Source: Desulfosudis oleivorans (GTDB lineage: Bacteria > Desulfobacterota > Desulfobacteria > Desulfobacterales > SURF-7). Taken from it: a stretch of DNA of 64,000 nt. Shown here piece by piece: positions 25,950 to 35,042 of the stretch. Position 1 is the stretch's first letter. Each line of letters starts with the position of its first letter. The notes beneath the pieces were generated by a model. The model was not told the origin of the DNA. It saw only the letters and a program-made list of their open reading frames with translations, and did not search any database. Made by a program: the position numbers and the translations under genes. The stretch covers positions 293,822-357,821 of the forward strand of contig DYJD01000003.1 in assembly GCA_020723325.1 (NCBI GenBank). Reading direction: 5' to 3'.

Positions 25950-26903
25950 CTACGCAATTTTTCTTAGCCATAAACTTTTCCCTGAATCTTTAAAATATCC
26001 AGGCATATTATCAATTATAAATTTTTTTTGGCGGCTCTCTAAAAAAGAGGAAAAAAATATAATCTCGAAAGAACTGTTGTATTGGAGAAATGCTCTGGTG
26101 AAATATATTTCATTGTATGCACGTCCTTCTTTTATCATGCTCTTGGGGTATTCCCATGGATACCAGATATCGTGAATATGGATGATGACACCCTTTTTTA
26201 AGGATGGCAGTACTGAAAAAAAAAGCGTTGAAAGGTCACTGCCTATTTTTACTACATGAGAAGTATCAATAAACAGAATATCGTTGGCTTCTAATATTGT
26301 ATATGTTTCTAAATTAATTCGTTGTACTTCTTTCCGCAACAGCTTATATTCTCCCACGGGGTTACGATTAATTACATCCATTATGGTTTTAGAGTATGGA
26401 TCAATGAAAGTAAACTGTGTGTTTAATAACAGTTCTGCTGCGGTGTCTAACATGAGAGCTGATGAATAGCCGGATCCAACCTCAATTATTTGATTAGGTT
26501 TAAAATGCCTTAACATGCAATATAAAATAAATGCATCATTAAAGCCATACAAGGTATTGTTGTAATGATATAATTTTCCATTTGTTAGGTTCATGGAAGG
26601 TGAAAAGTCTTTGTAATAATCGGCAAATACTTGTAATAGCAACTGCTGGTTCCCCTCGTTAAGTTGAATTCCGTCATTGCCGATGGAAAGCACCCCATAA
26701 ATATTATTGTTGTTTTTTTCCACCTGTTTAATACTTGGAATAGTTGAGCCGTGGTATCCAGGGTAATACCTATAGAATAACGCACTTCTTTCCGCTATTG
26801 CGTAATACATGAATCGCAAGAAATAAAATGGTATGAGCAAAAAAACGCATAGCAATCTATTATTCTTAATGGCAGAAAAAACCGTTTTTAATACATAGTC
26901 CAT
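25950..26903 (-). CDS. Class I SAM methyltransferase-like protein with N-terminal membrane segment
   Basis: 317 residues. A hydrophobic stretch at about 17-37 (LLCVFLLIPFYFLRFMYYAI) anchors the N-terminus. A Rossmann domain follows with IIEVGSGYSSALMLDTA as SAM motif I, QFTFIDPYSKTIM, and NDILFIDTSHVVKIGSD as the later strand. This resembles the Methyltransf_24 group. The domain order fits a membrane-bound glycan or lipid methyltransferase, but the substrate is unknown. Separate from galE by 84 bases with a short AT-rich palindrome. Confidence 0.68.
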   Translation of the reverse strand: MDYVLKTVFSAIKNNRLLCVFLLIPFYFLRFMYYAIAERSALFYRYYPGYHGSTIPSIKQVEKNNNNIYGVLSIGNDGIQLNEGNQQLLLQVFADYYKDFSPSMNLTNGKLYHYNNTLYGFNDAFILYCMLRHFKPNQIIEVGSGYSSALMLDTAAELLLNTQFTFIDPYSKTIMDVINRNPVGEYKLLRKEVQRINLETYTILEANDILFIDTSHVVKIGSDLSTLFFSVLPSLKKGVIIHIHDIWYPWEYPKSMIKEGRAYNEIYFTRAFLQYNSSFEIIFFSSFLESRQKKFIIDNMPGYFKDSGKSLWLRKIA

Positions 26904-26998
26904 ACTTTTTCCCCAGAATTGAGCAAATTTGATAGTGCTCTATAAGATTCAATCCTGTCAGTTTAGATAAAATAATCGTTGGAGATTTCTATTATTTA

Positions 26999-28216
26999 TT
27001 ATCGGATTGATTTGCCGATAGAAACCAATGAACGAATATGACCCAAATAAGATCGGCCGACCACGTTCCAATCAAATCGCTGTAAAACATGATTTCTGCC
27101 TGCTCCGCTCAACTTTATCGCCATTTCCTTGTTCTCTAGAATCATTAGAATCTTTTCAGCCAAGTCAACCGAATTTCCTGGTTCGGCCAACAATCCGGTT
27201 TTATTGTGTTCAATCAAATCTCTGATTGCCGGCAGATCCGATGCGACAATCGGGCAACCACATCCCATGGCTTCTACGGCTGACAGCCCCAATCCCTCCT
27301 GATCACCATTTGAAGCAACTATCGAAGGCATTACCGAAATTGCGGCTTTTTGTAACATTGGTGGAATATGATCATTGGGTAGACCGCCATGGAAAACAGT
27401 ATTTGGGATGAGTCCAAGATATTCAACTTCTTTCTGTAATATGGGTTTCAGCGGGCCATCGCCGACGATATTTAAGCGTATTTGTGGATATTTTTTAGCA
27501 ATAATATCCAATGCACGTATCATGAACTGAACGCCTTTCTTTTCAACCAATCGTCCTACAAAAATTAAATCATTTCGTTCGGTTTGAGATGGTATGGGAG
27601 GAATAAAGGCAGTCAGCAAATCTACTCCCATCGGAGCCACAGAAACTTTATTCGCTGGTTGATTCAAGACCGAGATGCAGTATTCTCGCATGGCATGACT
27701 CACTACCGTGGTAAAATCCGCACGATCTAAAATCCATTTTTTTAGTTTTTTTAGTATAGAACCTTTGAGGGCAAATAAATCACCACCATGTGAAGTCACA
27801 AGAATCGATATCGGCTTTCGTGATATCCATTGAGCCAATACGGCTATTAGACCTTGCGGAATAATCCAGTGCGCATGAATAGCATCATAGCGATTTCTCT
27901 TTATCAGCTTCAATACAGCGATTAGCTGACCTGCTAGAAAAAAAGGAACTAGTAAATATAAAAATGGACAACATTTTAGGTTTTCAAGAATACCACCGCC
28001 ATAAGTTAGTTTTTCCAACCTGCGAAAAAAATAACGAAAATGTATGATTTTATATGAATCAGTTTCTTTTTTAGAGCCGCAGACATCTGGGCTGTTGGGG
28101 GCCAGTATATCAATTTCAATAGATTTTGAGAGCTGCAAGCAAAGGTATTGAACAAAGCGAGGCTGGCTATCTGTTTTTGATTTAGGGAAAGTAGTTGTGG
28201 TTACAAGGACTTTCAT
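26999..28216 (-). CDS. GT4 glycosyltransferase
   Basis: 405 residues. GT-B with TTTFPKSKTDSQPRFVQYLC at the start, HAHWIIPQGLIAVL, LVTSHGGDLFALKG, and the donor domain FVGRLVEKKGVQFMIRAL then EGLGLSAVEAMGCGCPIVAS, which holds the EX7E motif (EGLGLSAVE). This is a confident GT4 assignment; the sugar is not readable. Starts 10 bases after the methyltransferase gene stop. Confidence 0.9.
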   Translation of the reverse strand: MKVLVTTTTFPKSKTDSQPRFVQYLCLQLSKSIEIDILAPNSPDVCGSKKETDSYKIIHFRYFFRRLEKLTYGGGILENLKCCPFLYLLVPFFLAGQLIAVLKLIKRNRYDAIHAHWIIPQGLIAVLAQWISRKPISILVTSHGGDLFALKGSILKKLKKWILDRADFTTVVSHAMREYCISVLNQPANKVSVAPMGVDLLTAFIPPIPSQTERNDLIFVGRLVEKKGVQFMIRALDIIAKKYPQIRLNIVGDGPLKPILQKEVEYLGLIPNTVFHGGLPNDHIPPMLQKAAISVMPSIVASNGDQEGLGLSAVEAMGCGCPIVASDLPAIRDLIEHNKTGLLAEPGNSVDLAEKILMILENKEMAIKLSGAGRNHVLQRFDWNVVGRSYLGHIRSLVSIGKSIR

Positions 28217-28225
28217 TATTTAACT

Positions 28226-28954
28226 CTAATTTTTCCCATCTTTTGTTCTGCGTTGAACAAAAAAAATAAACTGACCGCAGAACATCAATTTTACCATATT
28301 TATCTCATTAATATTTTTTTTTGTTGCAATACCAATATATTCAATTAATTTATTTATCGGAGTTTCTTTGGTAAAATATCTGTTTAAAAGTTTTGGCAGG
28401 CCTAATGCCTTCCTAATTAATAATGTAAAAGCATCAATACCTGGTCGAATTTCAATAATAGTTAGACCAACTTCACTAATTAATTCTGAAAAACCATATG
28501 GTGTATAATTCCAATAACTATAAGAATGGTAAGGTTCCAAATGCGAAGTCGATCCTATGAAAAAACCTCCCGGTTTTAATACTCGCTTTATTTCATAGAG
28601 CAACTCTCTTGGATTTTTAACATGTTCCAATACCTGATGACAGTAGATTAAATCCAGCTCCTGGTCCTTAAATGAAAGGTGAGCGCCATCAAATGTGATA
28701 AATTCAGCATCCGATCTTTTTCGGACGTTCACTTCAGGAGATGATTCAATATCGGCTCCGAACCACCTGATATCAGGTTTTTTTTGTTTAAAATAATCCA
28801 CGGAATTCCCCTCACCGCAACCTAAATCGAGAACCGTATTGATATTTTTGGAATTTATCACTTTATCAATGTAATAAGTGTCTGATATCTGTTGGCAGGT
28901 ATCATTGGGAACAATCTTTTTAAAAAAGGCATATGTGCCTTTAAACAGCGTCAT
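28226..28954 (-). CDS. Class I SAM-dependent methyltransferase
   Basis: 242 residues. SAM motif I VLDLGCGEGNSVDYF, acidic GADIE, LIYCHQVLEHVKNPRELLYEIKRVLKPGGFF, a classic Methyltransf_11 layout. The preceding helix (QISDTYYIDKVI) is the usual cap. Between a GT-C gene upstream and a GT4 gene downstream, so a glycan or lipid-linked intermediate is the likely substrate. Confidence 0.82.
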   Translation of the reverse strand: MTLFKGTYAFFKKIVPNDTCQQISDTYYIDKVINSKNINTVLDLGCGEGNSVDYFKQKKPDIRWFGADIESSPEVNVRKRSDAEFITFDGAHLSFKDQELDLIYCHQVLEHVKNPRELLYEIKRVLKPGGFFIGSTSHLEPYHSYSYWNYTPYGFSELISEVGLTIIEIRPGIDAFTLLIRKALGLPKLLNRYFTKETPINKLIEYIGIATKKNINEINMVKLMFCGQFIFFVQRRTKDGKN

Positions 28955-28980
28955 TGAACTATTTGCTTTATCAATACATT

Positions 28981-30705
28981 TTAATCAGTTTGGAGGCTAT
29001 TTTCTTTTGGGCAATCGATAAGTGCGAATAACCCGAAACCATCTTTAACATATATTGGCTTCAGATGCATATCCCAAAACAAAGACAAAATTTTTTTTTC
29101 TTTATCAGAAAGAACCTTTTCCGCCCATTGCTGAAAAAGATCGAATCTAATAATTATTACTGAGAATGCCTCTTCTCTCAGTTTTTTATAAAGAAAGTTT
29201 TCGCTATCGGCTACTTTGAGATATTGAAAAAACATATTGAAGTTACAATTCATATGATGATTGCTATAGTAGATGCGATTCCCCAAGAACAAAGCAAGAA
29301 TGGTGGAGTCTTTTGGCAAGTTTTGATTTGCATAATCGATAACTGAATATTCCGGGCGATGTTTTCGAATGTAGTCTGGCCGAGAGATTTTTCCGCTGAT
29401 GTATTCCCATGGCCGCACAGTTTCAAACTGAAGCCGAAGATAATTTAAATTTATTCCTATTGCCAAAATTATTACTAAAGACAAAATACTATATTGAATG
29501 AAGGTCACCGCGTTTTTCTTTTGGGCGATGATTATTGTAAGATTGTAAATACCAGTGACTGATAAAATTACCAATGGCGGAATAATCGGAGAAATCCAGC
29601 GGATGCGCATATCGATTTGCACATAAACAAAAAGCAAATATAAAATGGCAAAGATTGCCAGAAAGCGTTTTTCCATTTTATGATTATTAGATGACGATGG
29701 CGGGCTGGGCCAAAAAGCAAAAAAAGGAAAAATTATTAGAAAAGGATTCAGCCTTCCATCAAAAAATTTGGGATCGTCATCCCTACCTTCAAAAAAGATG
29801 CGTATTGGAATTGTTAGGGTTTCTATCCACGATTCTTGATAGATAATTCTCCTAACCCGAAAATGGCTCCAAGATTGCGACTCATCAGATAGTGACTGAG
29901 AATCATCATCATTTTTAGATGTCGAAGGGATTATATTCAATTGATTCGGTTTCGGATTGAACCAGTGGTCATATAATGGATATACAGGATTATGGGTCCA
30001 GATATAGTTTCTTATCATCCATGGTGAAAAAATTATCAGGGCAACCAAGCAAAAAAAACATCCAAACCCAACCGCTTGCATTTGTTGAGAGATATTTGAG
30101 ATATTTCCAGCCTTGGAGCGAATGTACACAATCGGGACGAACAGAGTCAGGAAAAATAAAACAATCAAACCATTGTATTTTGTGCCTAGAGCTAACCCGC
30201 AGAAAATGGCTGAGTAGAGAAGAAACTTTACATTAAAATCAGATTCGGCCCAGCGAAGCATATATAAGATCGCCGCTGTTGAAAAAAAAATTAGGCCAAG
30301 ATCAACATAAGCGGTAGTGGAAAGCTTGATAATGATCGGCGTGGTGAGGAAAAACAAAGCACCGATTAGTGCATGGAGAGCACCCATTCTCTTCTTTATA
30401 TAATTAAATATCAGCCATGCAGTCAGCAGGGCAAACCCGAAATGGATATAGTTAGGCAAAATATCGTTGCCGAAATACAGAGGTAAAAGATATAGCAAGT
30501 CAAGGTTCATCGGATAGTAGGAAAAAACCACCGAAGGGATTTCATAAATTCCGCCATGCTGCAGATATAATTTGGGAACTGCAAGGTGATGAGTTAAGGC
30601 GTCGCGGCTGACCGGAGGAACAGTTGCCAGTAGACCAATCAGAATAATAGATAAAAAGATTAGTAGTATAAATAATTTTTGAAAAATTGTTCTCCAGCGT
30701 TGCAT
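28981..30705 (-). CDS. GT-C membrane glycosyltransferase-like protein (PMT/ArnT superfamily)
   Basis: 574 residues, about 10-12 membrane segments to residue 430 and a soluble C-terminal tail. The first outer loop VPPVSRDALTHHLAVPKLYLQHGG places Asp35 in the position of the GT-C catalytic acid (D...HH). These enzymes use polyprenyl-phosphate sugars at the periplasmic face. It is the promoter-proximal gene of the minus-strand set, so transcription probably starts in 30706-30880. A Wzy-like or protein-glycosylating role is also possible. Confidence 0.75.
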   Translation of the reverse strand: MQRWRTIFQKLFILLIFLSIILIGLLATVPPVSRDALTHHLAVPKLYLQHGGIYEIPSVVFSYYPMNLDLLYLLPLYFGNDILPNYIHFGFALLTAWLIFNYIKKRMGALHALIGALFFLTTPIIIKLSTTAYVDLGLIFFSTAAILYMLRWAESDFNVKFLLYSAIFCGLALGTKYNGLIVLFFLTLFVPIVYIRSKAGNISNISQQMQAVGFGCFFCLVALIIFSPWMIRNYIWTHNPVYPLYDHWFNPKPNQLNIIPSTSKNDDDSQSLSDESQSWSHFRVRRIIYQESWIETLTIPIRIFFEGRDDDPKFFDGRLNPFLIIFPFFAFWPSPPSSSNNHKMEKRFLAIFAILYLLFVYVQIDMRIRWISPIIPPLVILSVTGIYNLTIIIAQKKNAVTFIQYSILSLVIILAIGINLNYLRLQFETVRPWEYISGKISRPDYIRKHRPEYSVIDYANQNLPKDSTILALFLGNRIYYSNHHMNCNFNMFFQYLKVADSENFLYKKLREEAFSVIIIRFDLFQQWAEKVLSDKEKKILSLFWDMHLKPIYVKDGFGLFALIDCPKENSLQTD

Positions 30706-30880
30706 TACATATTATTATTCGCTTTTATTAGAATCTTCAAGTCTTATAGGAGCGATTCATTTAAAATTGGATAATGCATTGTTGGACGAAGTCGCTATGC
30801 GGCGGAAAAAACCTCATAATCGTGTATAACTCCCAACGTTGCCCAATTCCGGGCATCACTAAAACAAAGGGAGGTATACC

Positions 30881-30940
30881 ATGAAGAAAGCTGAAACGAA
30901 CCGATTTAATGAACTTTATCAGCGTTACCTTGGATACTAA
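30881..30940 (+). pseudogene. 19-codon ORF, possible remnant of a tyrosine recombinase start
   Basis: [19 protein letters not shown] then a stop. GGGAGG sits 9 bases upstream, a good ribosome site. The N-terminus resembles, from memory, the start of phage-type integrases that continue after YQRYL. Reading on in any frame gives no integrase core. It faces the 3' end of tRNA-Lys 117 bases away, the classical place of an integrase. I call it a remnant with low confidence. Confidence 0.35.
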
Positions 30941-30952
30941 AATGGATCCGAT

Positions 30953-30974
30953 TTTGGGCAAAATTTGGGCAAAA
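30953..30974 (+). repeat. Tandem 11-bp direct repeat near the tRNA 3' end
   Basis: TTTGGGCAAAA occurs twice back to back (30953-30963, 30964-30974), directly after the integrase-like remnant. It may be part of an old attachment or excision site. Confidence 0.5.
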
Positions 30975-31056
30975 ACTGGCCTTCCAAATAAAAAAAGCCT
31001 TTCGATTTACACCTCGGAAGACTTTATAACAAGCTGTTTGCAGAGTATTTATTTTG

Positions 31057-31133
31057 TGGTGGGCCGTCCGGGAATCGAACCCAGAACCATCTGATTAAGA
31101 GTCAGGTGCTCTGCCTAGTTGAGCTAACGGCCC
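31057..31133 (-). tRNA. tRNA-Lys (anticodon CTT)
   Basis: Minus strand begins GGGCCGT and ends ACGGCCC-ACCA, a perfect 7-bp acceptor stem with encoded CCA. D arm GCTC...GAGC, anticodon loop CTCTTAA gives anticodon CTT (codon AAG), T loop TTCGATT with a CTGGG/CCCGG stem. 77 bases including CCA. Confidence 0.95.
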
Positions 31134-32078
31134 AGAGAGATATACAACAAAGATTGCCTTTCTATCAATTTATCAGAGCTGTGTCAAATTATTTTTATGC
31201 GGAAAAGGCTTTTGAAATAATTAGTTTTTGAATTTGCAATGGCGTCAATCGGGTCAATATTTTTGTTTATCTCGGCGGATTCGATTTTTATCCCTTTTCC
31301 ATGTTCCGATCATGCCTTTGTTCCGTTCCTTTTTAGCAACCGGATTTTGCGGCAGATTTAAAATAAAACTGCCGGGTGTTTTCTGTTTTTCTGATTCTTC
31401 ATTGGGTTAAGATCAGGGCTGTATGGAGGCAAAAAGTCCGCCTTCCATGCCCGGCTGTGACCCGTCGGCCGATTCGCTCTTGAATAACATCGCGCGGTAA
31501 GGGAAATTGAACGCGGCTCTGGGGAGTATCAATAAGCGTGGGTATTGAGTCCTTCGGGTCCGGCCCCCGAATTTTTTCTTGTTTTTTGCTAAGGTAAATG
31601 GCTTTAAAATAAGAACGGTTGTTTTCGTTCCAACCCCGGCATTGCTTGGCATGCCATAATCGTTGACATTCCGGATGACCGCAGGTTTTTATCGCTCCCC
31701 TTGGCGAACATCCGGCAGGTACCACCGCCTGCATATTTTGCAGGGCCTTTTTCTGGGTTTTGCTCTGGACATTGTATTCTCGCAGGAAGTAGATTAGAAA
31801 ACATCAATGCCCAATTATAACTCAAACGGGATGGGGCAACTTTTTGAAAGGGGGGATTTGAGAACTGGAATTCCGGTCAGGTGGGTCAGATTACCGGCGG
31901 AAGCTGGGCCACTCTTTAACCGGCGGTGACAAAACAGCTTGAGGAACGACACTGCAAGCGTCAGGCAGCGATAGAGTCACATACGCGCAACAGCAAGTAA
32001 AATAACGGGCCACGAACAGGGGATAATTGACATTACAAAGTCAAATTAAGCCTTGATTGAATTGTTGGAGCAGCCTTG
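31134..32078. other. Gene-poor region, probably decayed sequence
   Basis: About 945 bases without a recognisable gene. Minus-strand open stretches at 31399-31825 switch frame and have Cys/Pro/Arg-rich, atypical compositions; they may be remnants but I recognise no transposase or other domain. Around 31878-31932 there are spaced CCGGCGG repeats (in AGATTACCGGCGG and TTTAACCGGCGG), of the kind seen at ends of some insertion sequences. The promoter of the next phosphatase gene should be at the right end. Confidence 0.5.
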
Positions 32079-33557
32079 ATGTTCACAGTTTTACCTAAGA
32101 ATGACAAACGTCAGACATTGCAAATCATACGTCTTTTTTTATCCGTATGCGGTTATGGTATCCTGTTCGTCGCTTATACCGCAGGTCTTATCGCCGGAAA
32201 AGTGGATTTATCCATTCGGGAATTCATGGCATTCATGAGCGTCTGCATTCTGATCAATGTCTTTTTCTACGGCTTGATAAGAAGCGGGTTCAATCTGCGG
32301 TTCAAGGACCCCAGCCTCACCATGCTGCAACTATGTGTCGCCCTCACGGTTTCTTCCTATTTCATGATCTATTGCTATCCGGTCCGCAGTTCCATGATGA
32401 CCGGTTATTTTATGATGAATCTTTACGGGATGTTTGCCTTAAGCAACAAAGAATACCTTTTTGTCACGATTCTACCCTTGCTGCAATATGGTGGTATTAT
32501 TTTGTGGGATACCCGGCATCCCCCGGAAAATTTCAGCCTTCAACAGGATATTTTTCAATGGCTGATCCTGGCCGTATTGCTGACCTGGCAATTTATCGTA
32601 AGGTCCTATGTCAAAAATATGCGAGATAAGCTGAGGGACAGTACTGCCTTGTTGCAGGAGATCAATGAAAAAATTTCCAAACAACGTGATGAAGTGCAAG
32701 TATCCCGCAATCTACAGGAAGCCTCGTTACTGGAGCTTAAAAACAACCATGATCAGATACAGAAAGCCAATCAGGAACTTTTGGAAAGTCTGCACTATGC
32801 GGAATTGATCCAGCGTTCCCTGTTGCCGGGAATGGACAGGTTGAAAACCGGCATCCCCAACAGCTTTTTTATCTGGATGCCCAGGGATATCGTGGGAGGT
32901 GACATTTATTTTACGTATTTTGATCAAAACGGCTTTATCATCGCCTTAATGGATTGCACTGGCCATGGGATTCCCGGTGCATTCATGACCGTCATCGCCT
33001 ATTCGCAGATTCGAAAGATCGTTTTGGATGAAGCCTGTCGTGACCCGGCAGAAATTTTACAGCGCTTGAACCGCAGTGTGAAAACCGTCTTAAAAAAAGA
33101 CAGCGCCCATTCCCTTGCAGACGATGGACTGGACGCGGCTATCTGTAAAATGAATATAGCAGATAAAACCCTTATTTTTGCCGGTGCCCGGATAAATCTA
33201 TTTCAAGTTCATGAAGGCGCTCTGCATACCTTGAGAGGTGATAAGCAAAGCCTAGGTTACCAGGATTCGGATGTTAATTATTATTTTAAGAATCATACGG
33301 TTCCGGTTACAGATACTGACCAGTTTTATATGACCAGCGACGGATTCATCGATCAACTTGGAGGCGAAATGCGACGCAGGCTGGGAACAAAAGCCTTTGG
33401 CAATCTTCTGAAGGAAAATGCCGGAAAATCCTTTGAAACCCAGCGCGAAAGATTTTTTCACGCTTTTTTCCACTACAAGGGCGATCATGAACAGCAGGAC
33501 GATGTAACGGTGATCGGTTTCGGCATGAGCAATCCGGCTGCTTCAAAACCTTTATAA
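32079..33557 (+). CDS. Membrane PP2C-type serine phosphatase, SiaA/RsbU-like (copy 1)
   Basis: 492 residues from ATG 32079 (GGAG at 32067). Six membrane segments over about 15-185, then a coiled coil (about 185-245; KISKQRDEVQVSRNLQ), then a PPM/SpoIIE-type phosphatase. Catalytic metal residues are present: GGDIYF, DCTGHGIPGAF, SDG in MTSDGF, and the C-terminal QDDVTVIGFG. The IW.PRDIVGGD and TGHG.PGAFM blocks are closest to SiaA-like phosphatases. In Pseudomonas SiaA dephosphorylates a STAS-type antagonist and controls biofilm. No SiaB/C/D partner is in the window. Followed after 12 bases by a paralogue. Confidence 0.85.
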   Translation: MFTVLPKNDKRQTLQIIRLFLSVCGYGILFVAYTAGLIAGKVDLSIREFMAFMSVCILINVFFYGLIRSGFNLRFKDPSLTMLQLCVALTVSSYFMIYCYPVRSSMMTGYFMMNLYGMFALSNKEYLFVTILPLLQYGGIILWDTRHPPENFSLQQDIFQWLILAVLLTWQFIVRSYVKNMRDKLRDSTALLQEINEKISKQRDEVQVSRNLQEASLLELKNNHDQIQKANQELLESLHYAELIQRSLLPGMDRLKTGIPNSFFIWMPRDIVGGDIYFTYFDQNGFIIALMDCTGHGIPGAFMTVIAYSQIRKIVLDEACRDPAEILQRLNRSVKTVLKKDSAHSLADDGLDAAICKMNIADKTLIFAGARINLFQVHEGALHTLRGDKQSLGYQDSDVNYYFKNHTVPVTDTDQFYMTSDGFIDQLGGEMRRRLGTKAFGNLLKENAGKSFETQRERFFHAFFHYKGDHEQQDDVTVIGFGMSNPAASKPL

Positions 33558-33569
33558 GGAATCAGGATC

Positions 33570-35021
33570 ATGTCCACTTGGATTGCCCTGCAGGACCGTA
33601 ATCAAACCCTGCGCATCAAACGTTCATTGATGGGATTGGTTTGTTACGCCATCATGATGTTCTATTTGATCATGGCCCGCAATGCCGGATATTTCAATAT
33701 ATCCGTGCCGCACATCTTGATTTTGCTTCTTTTTTCCCTATGCATTCATTTGGTTTATCTATCCGTTATAAACAGTGGATGGAATCTTCGCTTCAAAGAT
33801 CCCAGCATGACCATGATCCAGATGGTGATTGCGAACACCTGTGTCTCCTATCTCATGCTGTTTACCGATACCGCCAGGGGGCCCACCATGATTTTCTATA
33901 TCGGGACAAATTTGTTCGGTATTTTTCAATTGAATTTGAAAGAATTTCTAGTGGTAACATTTCTTCCGCTTTTGCAGTACGGGGGAATGATCCTGTGGTT
34001 TATTGGGTTTTCAAAGGGCAGTTATGACCCGCGGCAGGATGCGGTGCAATGGGTGGTGCTGGTGTGCTGTCTCACCTGGCTTTGTTATATGGGCACCACC
34101 ATTAAAAATATACGACGCAAAGTAAAGCAAACCGAGGAAAAGCTGTTACAAAGCAATGAAGAAATCTCCCGGCAAACCGATGAACTCCAAAAGTCCCGGG
34201 ATGAACTGGAAAAAACCCACAAGGAAATCGAGCAGACCCAACAGCAGATGAAGTATTTCAATCGCAGAATAATGGAAAGCATTGACTATGCAAAAATTAT
34301 TCAGCAATCCCTACTGCCGGCTATTGATATGTTGAAAACCAACATTCCCAAGAGCTTTTTCATCTGGAAGCCGAAAAATATTTTAGGCGGTGATATATTT
34401 TTTACCCATAACCATCCGAGCGGTTTTACCATTGCCCTCATGGACTGCACCGGTGAAGGCGTGCCGGGTGCGTTTATGACCATGATCGCCTATACGGAAG
34501 CGCGAAAAATTATTGTGGACGAAGCCTGCCAAGATCCGGCTGAAATCTTGAAGCGGCTGAATCATTCCGTGCAAGCCATACTGAAAAAGGATTTCAACGA
34601 TTCCATGTCGGACCAAGGAATGGATGCCGCTGTGTGCCGAGTGGACTCAATCGGGAAAACCGTAACCTTTGCCGGCGCGAACATGCCCTTGTTTTATAAC
34701 CAGGAAGGCGCATTGCATTTACTGAAAGGGGACGATCAAAGCCTGGGCTTTATTCATTCAGACAAACATTTTTGTTTTACAAACCATACAATACCTGTTC
34801 ATGAAAGAAGCAGTTTTTATTTGACAAGCGACGGCTACCTGAATCAAGTGGGTGGCGCTGAAAAAAGATCCATAGGCTTAGACGGTTTTGAGCATTTGTT
34901 AATGGAATGTTCCAATAAGCCTTTTGATGAGCAGCGCAAAGAGATTCTTCAGGCCATTCTCTCCCATCAGGGAGAACATGAACAGACGGATGATGTTACG
35001 GTTATCGGGTTTGGTATATAA
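33570..35021 (+). CDS. Membrane PP2C-type serine phosphatase, SiaA/RsbU-like (copy 2)
   Basis: 483 residues with the same order: six membrane segments, a coiled coil (KVKQTEEKLLQSNEEISRQ), phosphatase with GGDIFF, DCTGEGVPGAF, TSDGYL and TDDVTVIGFG. It aligns with copy 1 end to end (NLRFKDPS, LPLLQYGG, QSLLPA.DMLKTNIP.SFFIW), so the pair is a tandem duplication that has diverged. The TGHG to TGEG change near the active site may alter metal binding or substrate choice. The long coiled coil suggests dimers, perhaps mixed. It converges with the secreted giant protein gene 21 bases on. Confidence 0.85.
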   Translation: MSTWIALQDRNQTLRIKRSLMGLVCYAIMMFYLIMARNAGYFNISVPHILILLLFSLCIHLVYLSVINSGWNLRFKDPSMTMIQMVIANTCVSYLMLFTDTARGPTMIFYIGTNLFGIFQLNLKEFLVVTFLPLLQYGGMILWFIGFSKGSYDPRQDAVQWVVLVCCLTWLCYMGTTIKNIRRKVKQTEEKLLQSNEEISRQTDELQKSRDELEKTHKEIEQTQQQMKYFNRRIMESIDYAKIIQQSLLPAIDMLKTNIPKSFFIWKPKNILGGDIFFTHNHPSGFTIALMDCTGEGVPGAFMTMIAYTEARKIIVDEACQDPAEILKRLNHSVQAILKKDFNDSMSDQGMDAAVCRVDSIGKTVTFAGANMPLFYNQEGALHLLKGDDQSLGFIHSDKHFCFTNHTIPVHERSSFYLTSDGYLNQVGGAEKRSIGLDGFEHLLMECSNKPFDEQRKEILQAILSHQGEHEQTDDVTVIGFGI

Positions 35022-35042
35022 ACCGTATGATTGTCCGCAATA

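Noticed and set aside
31399-31825. Possible transposase remnant on the minus strand
   Set aside because: No DDE or other motif could be read in any frame; kept only as a decayed region.
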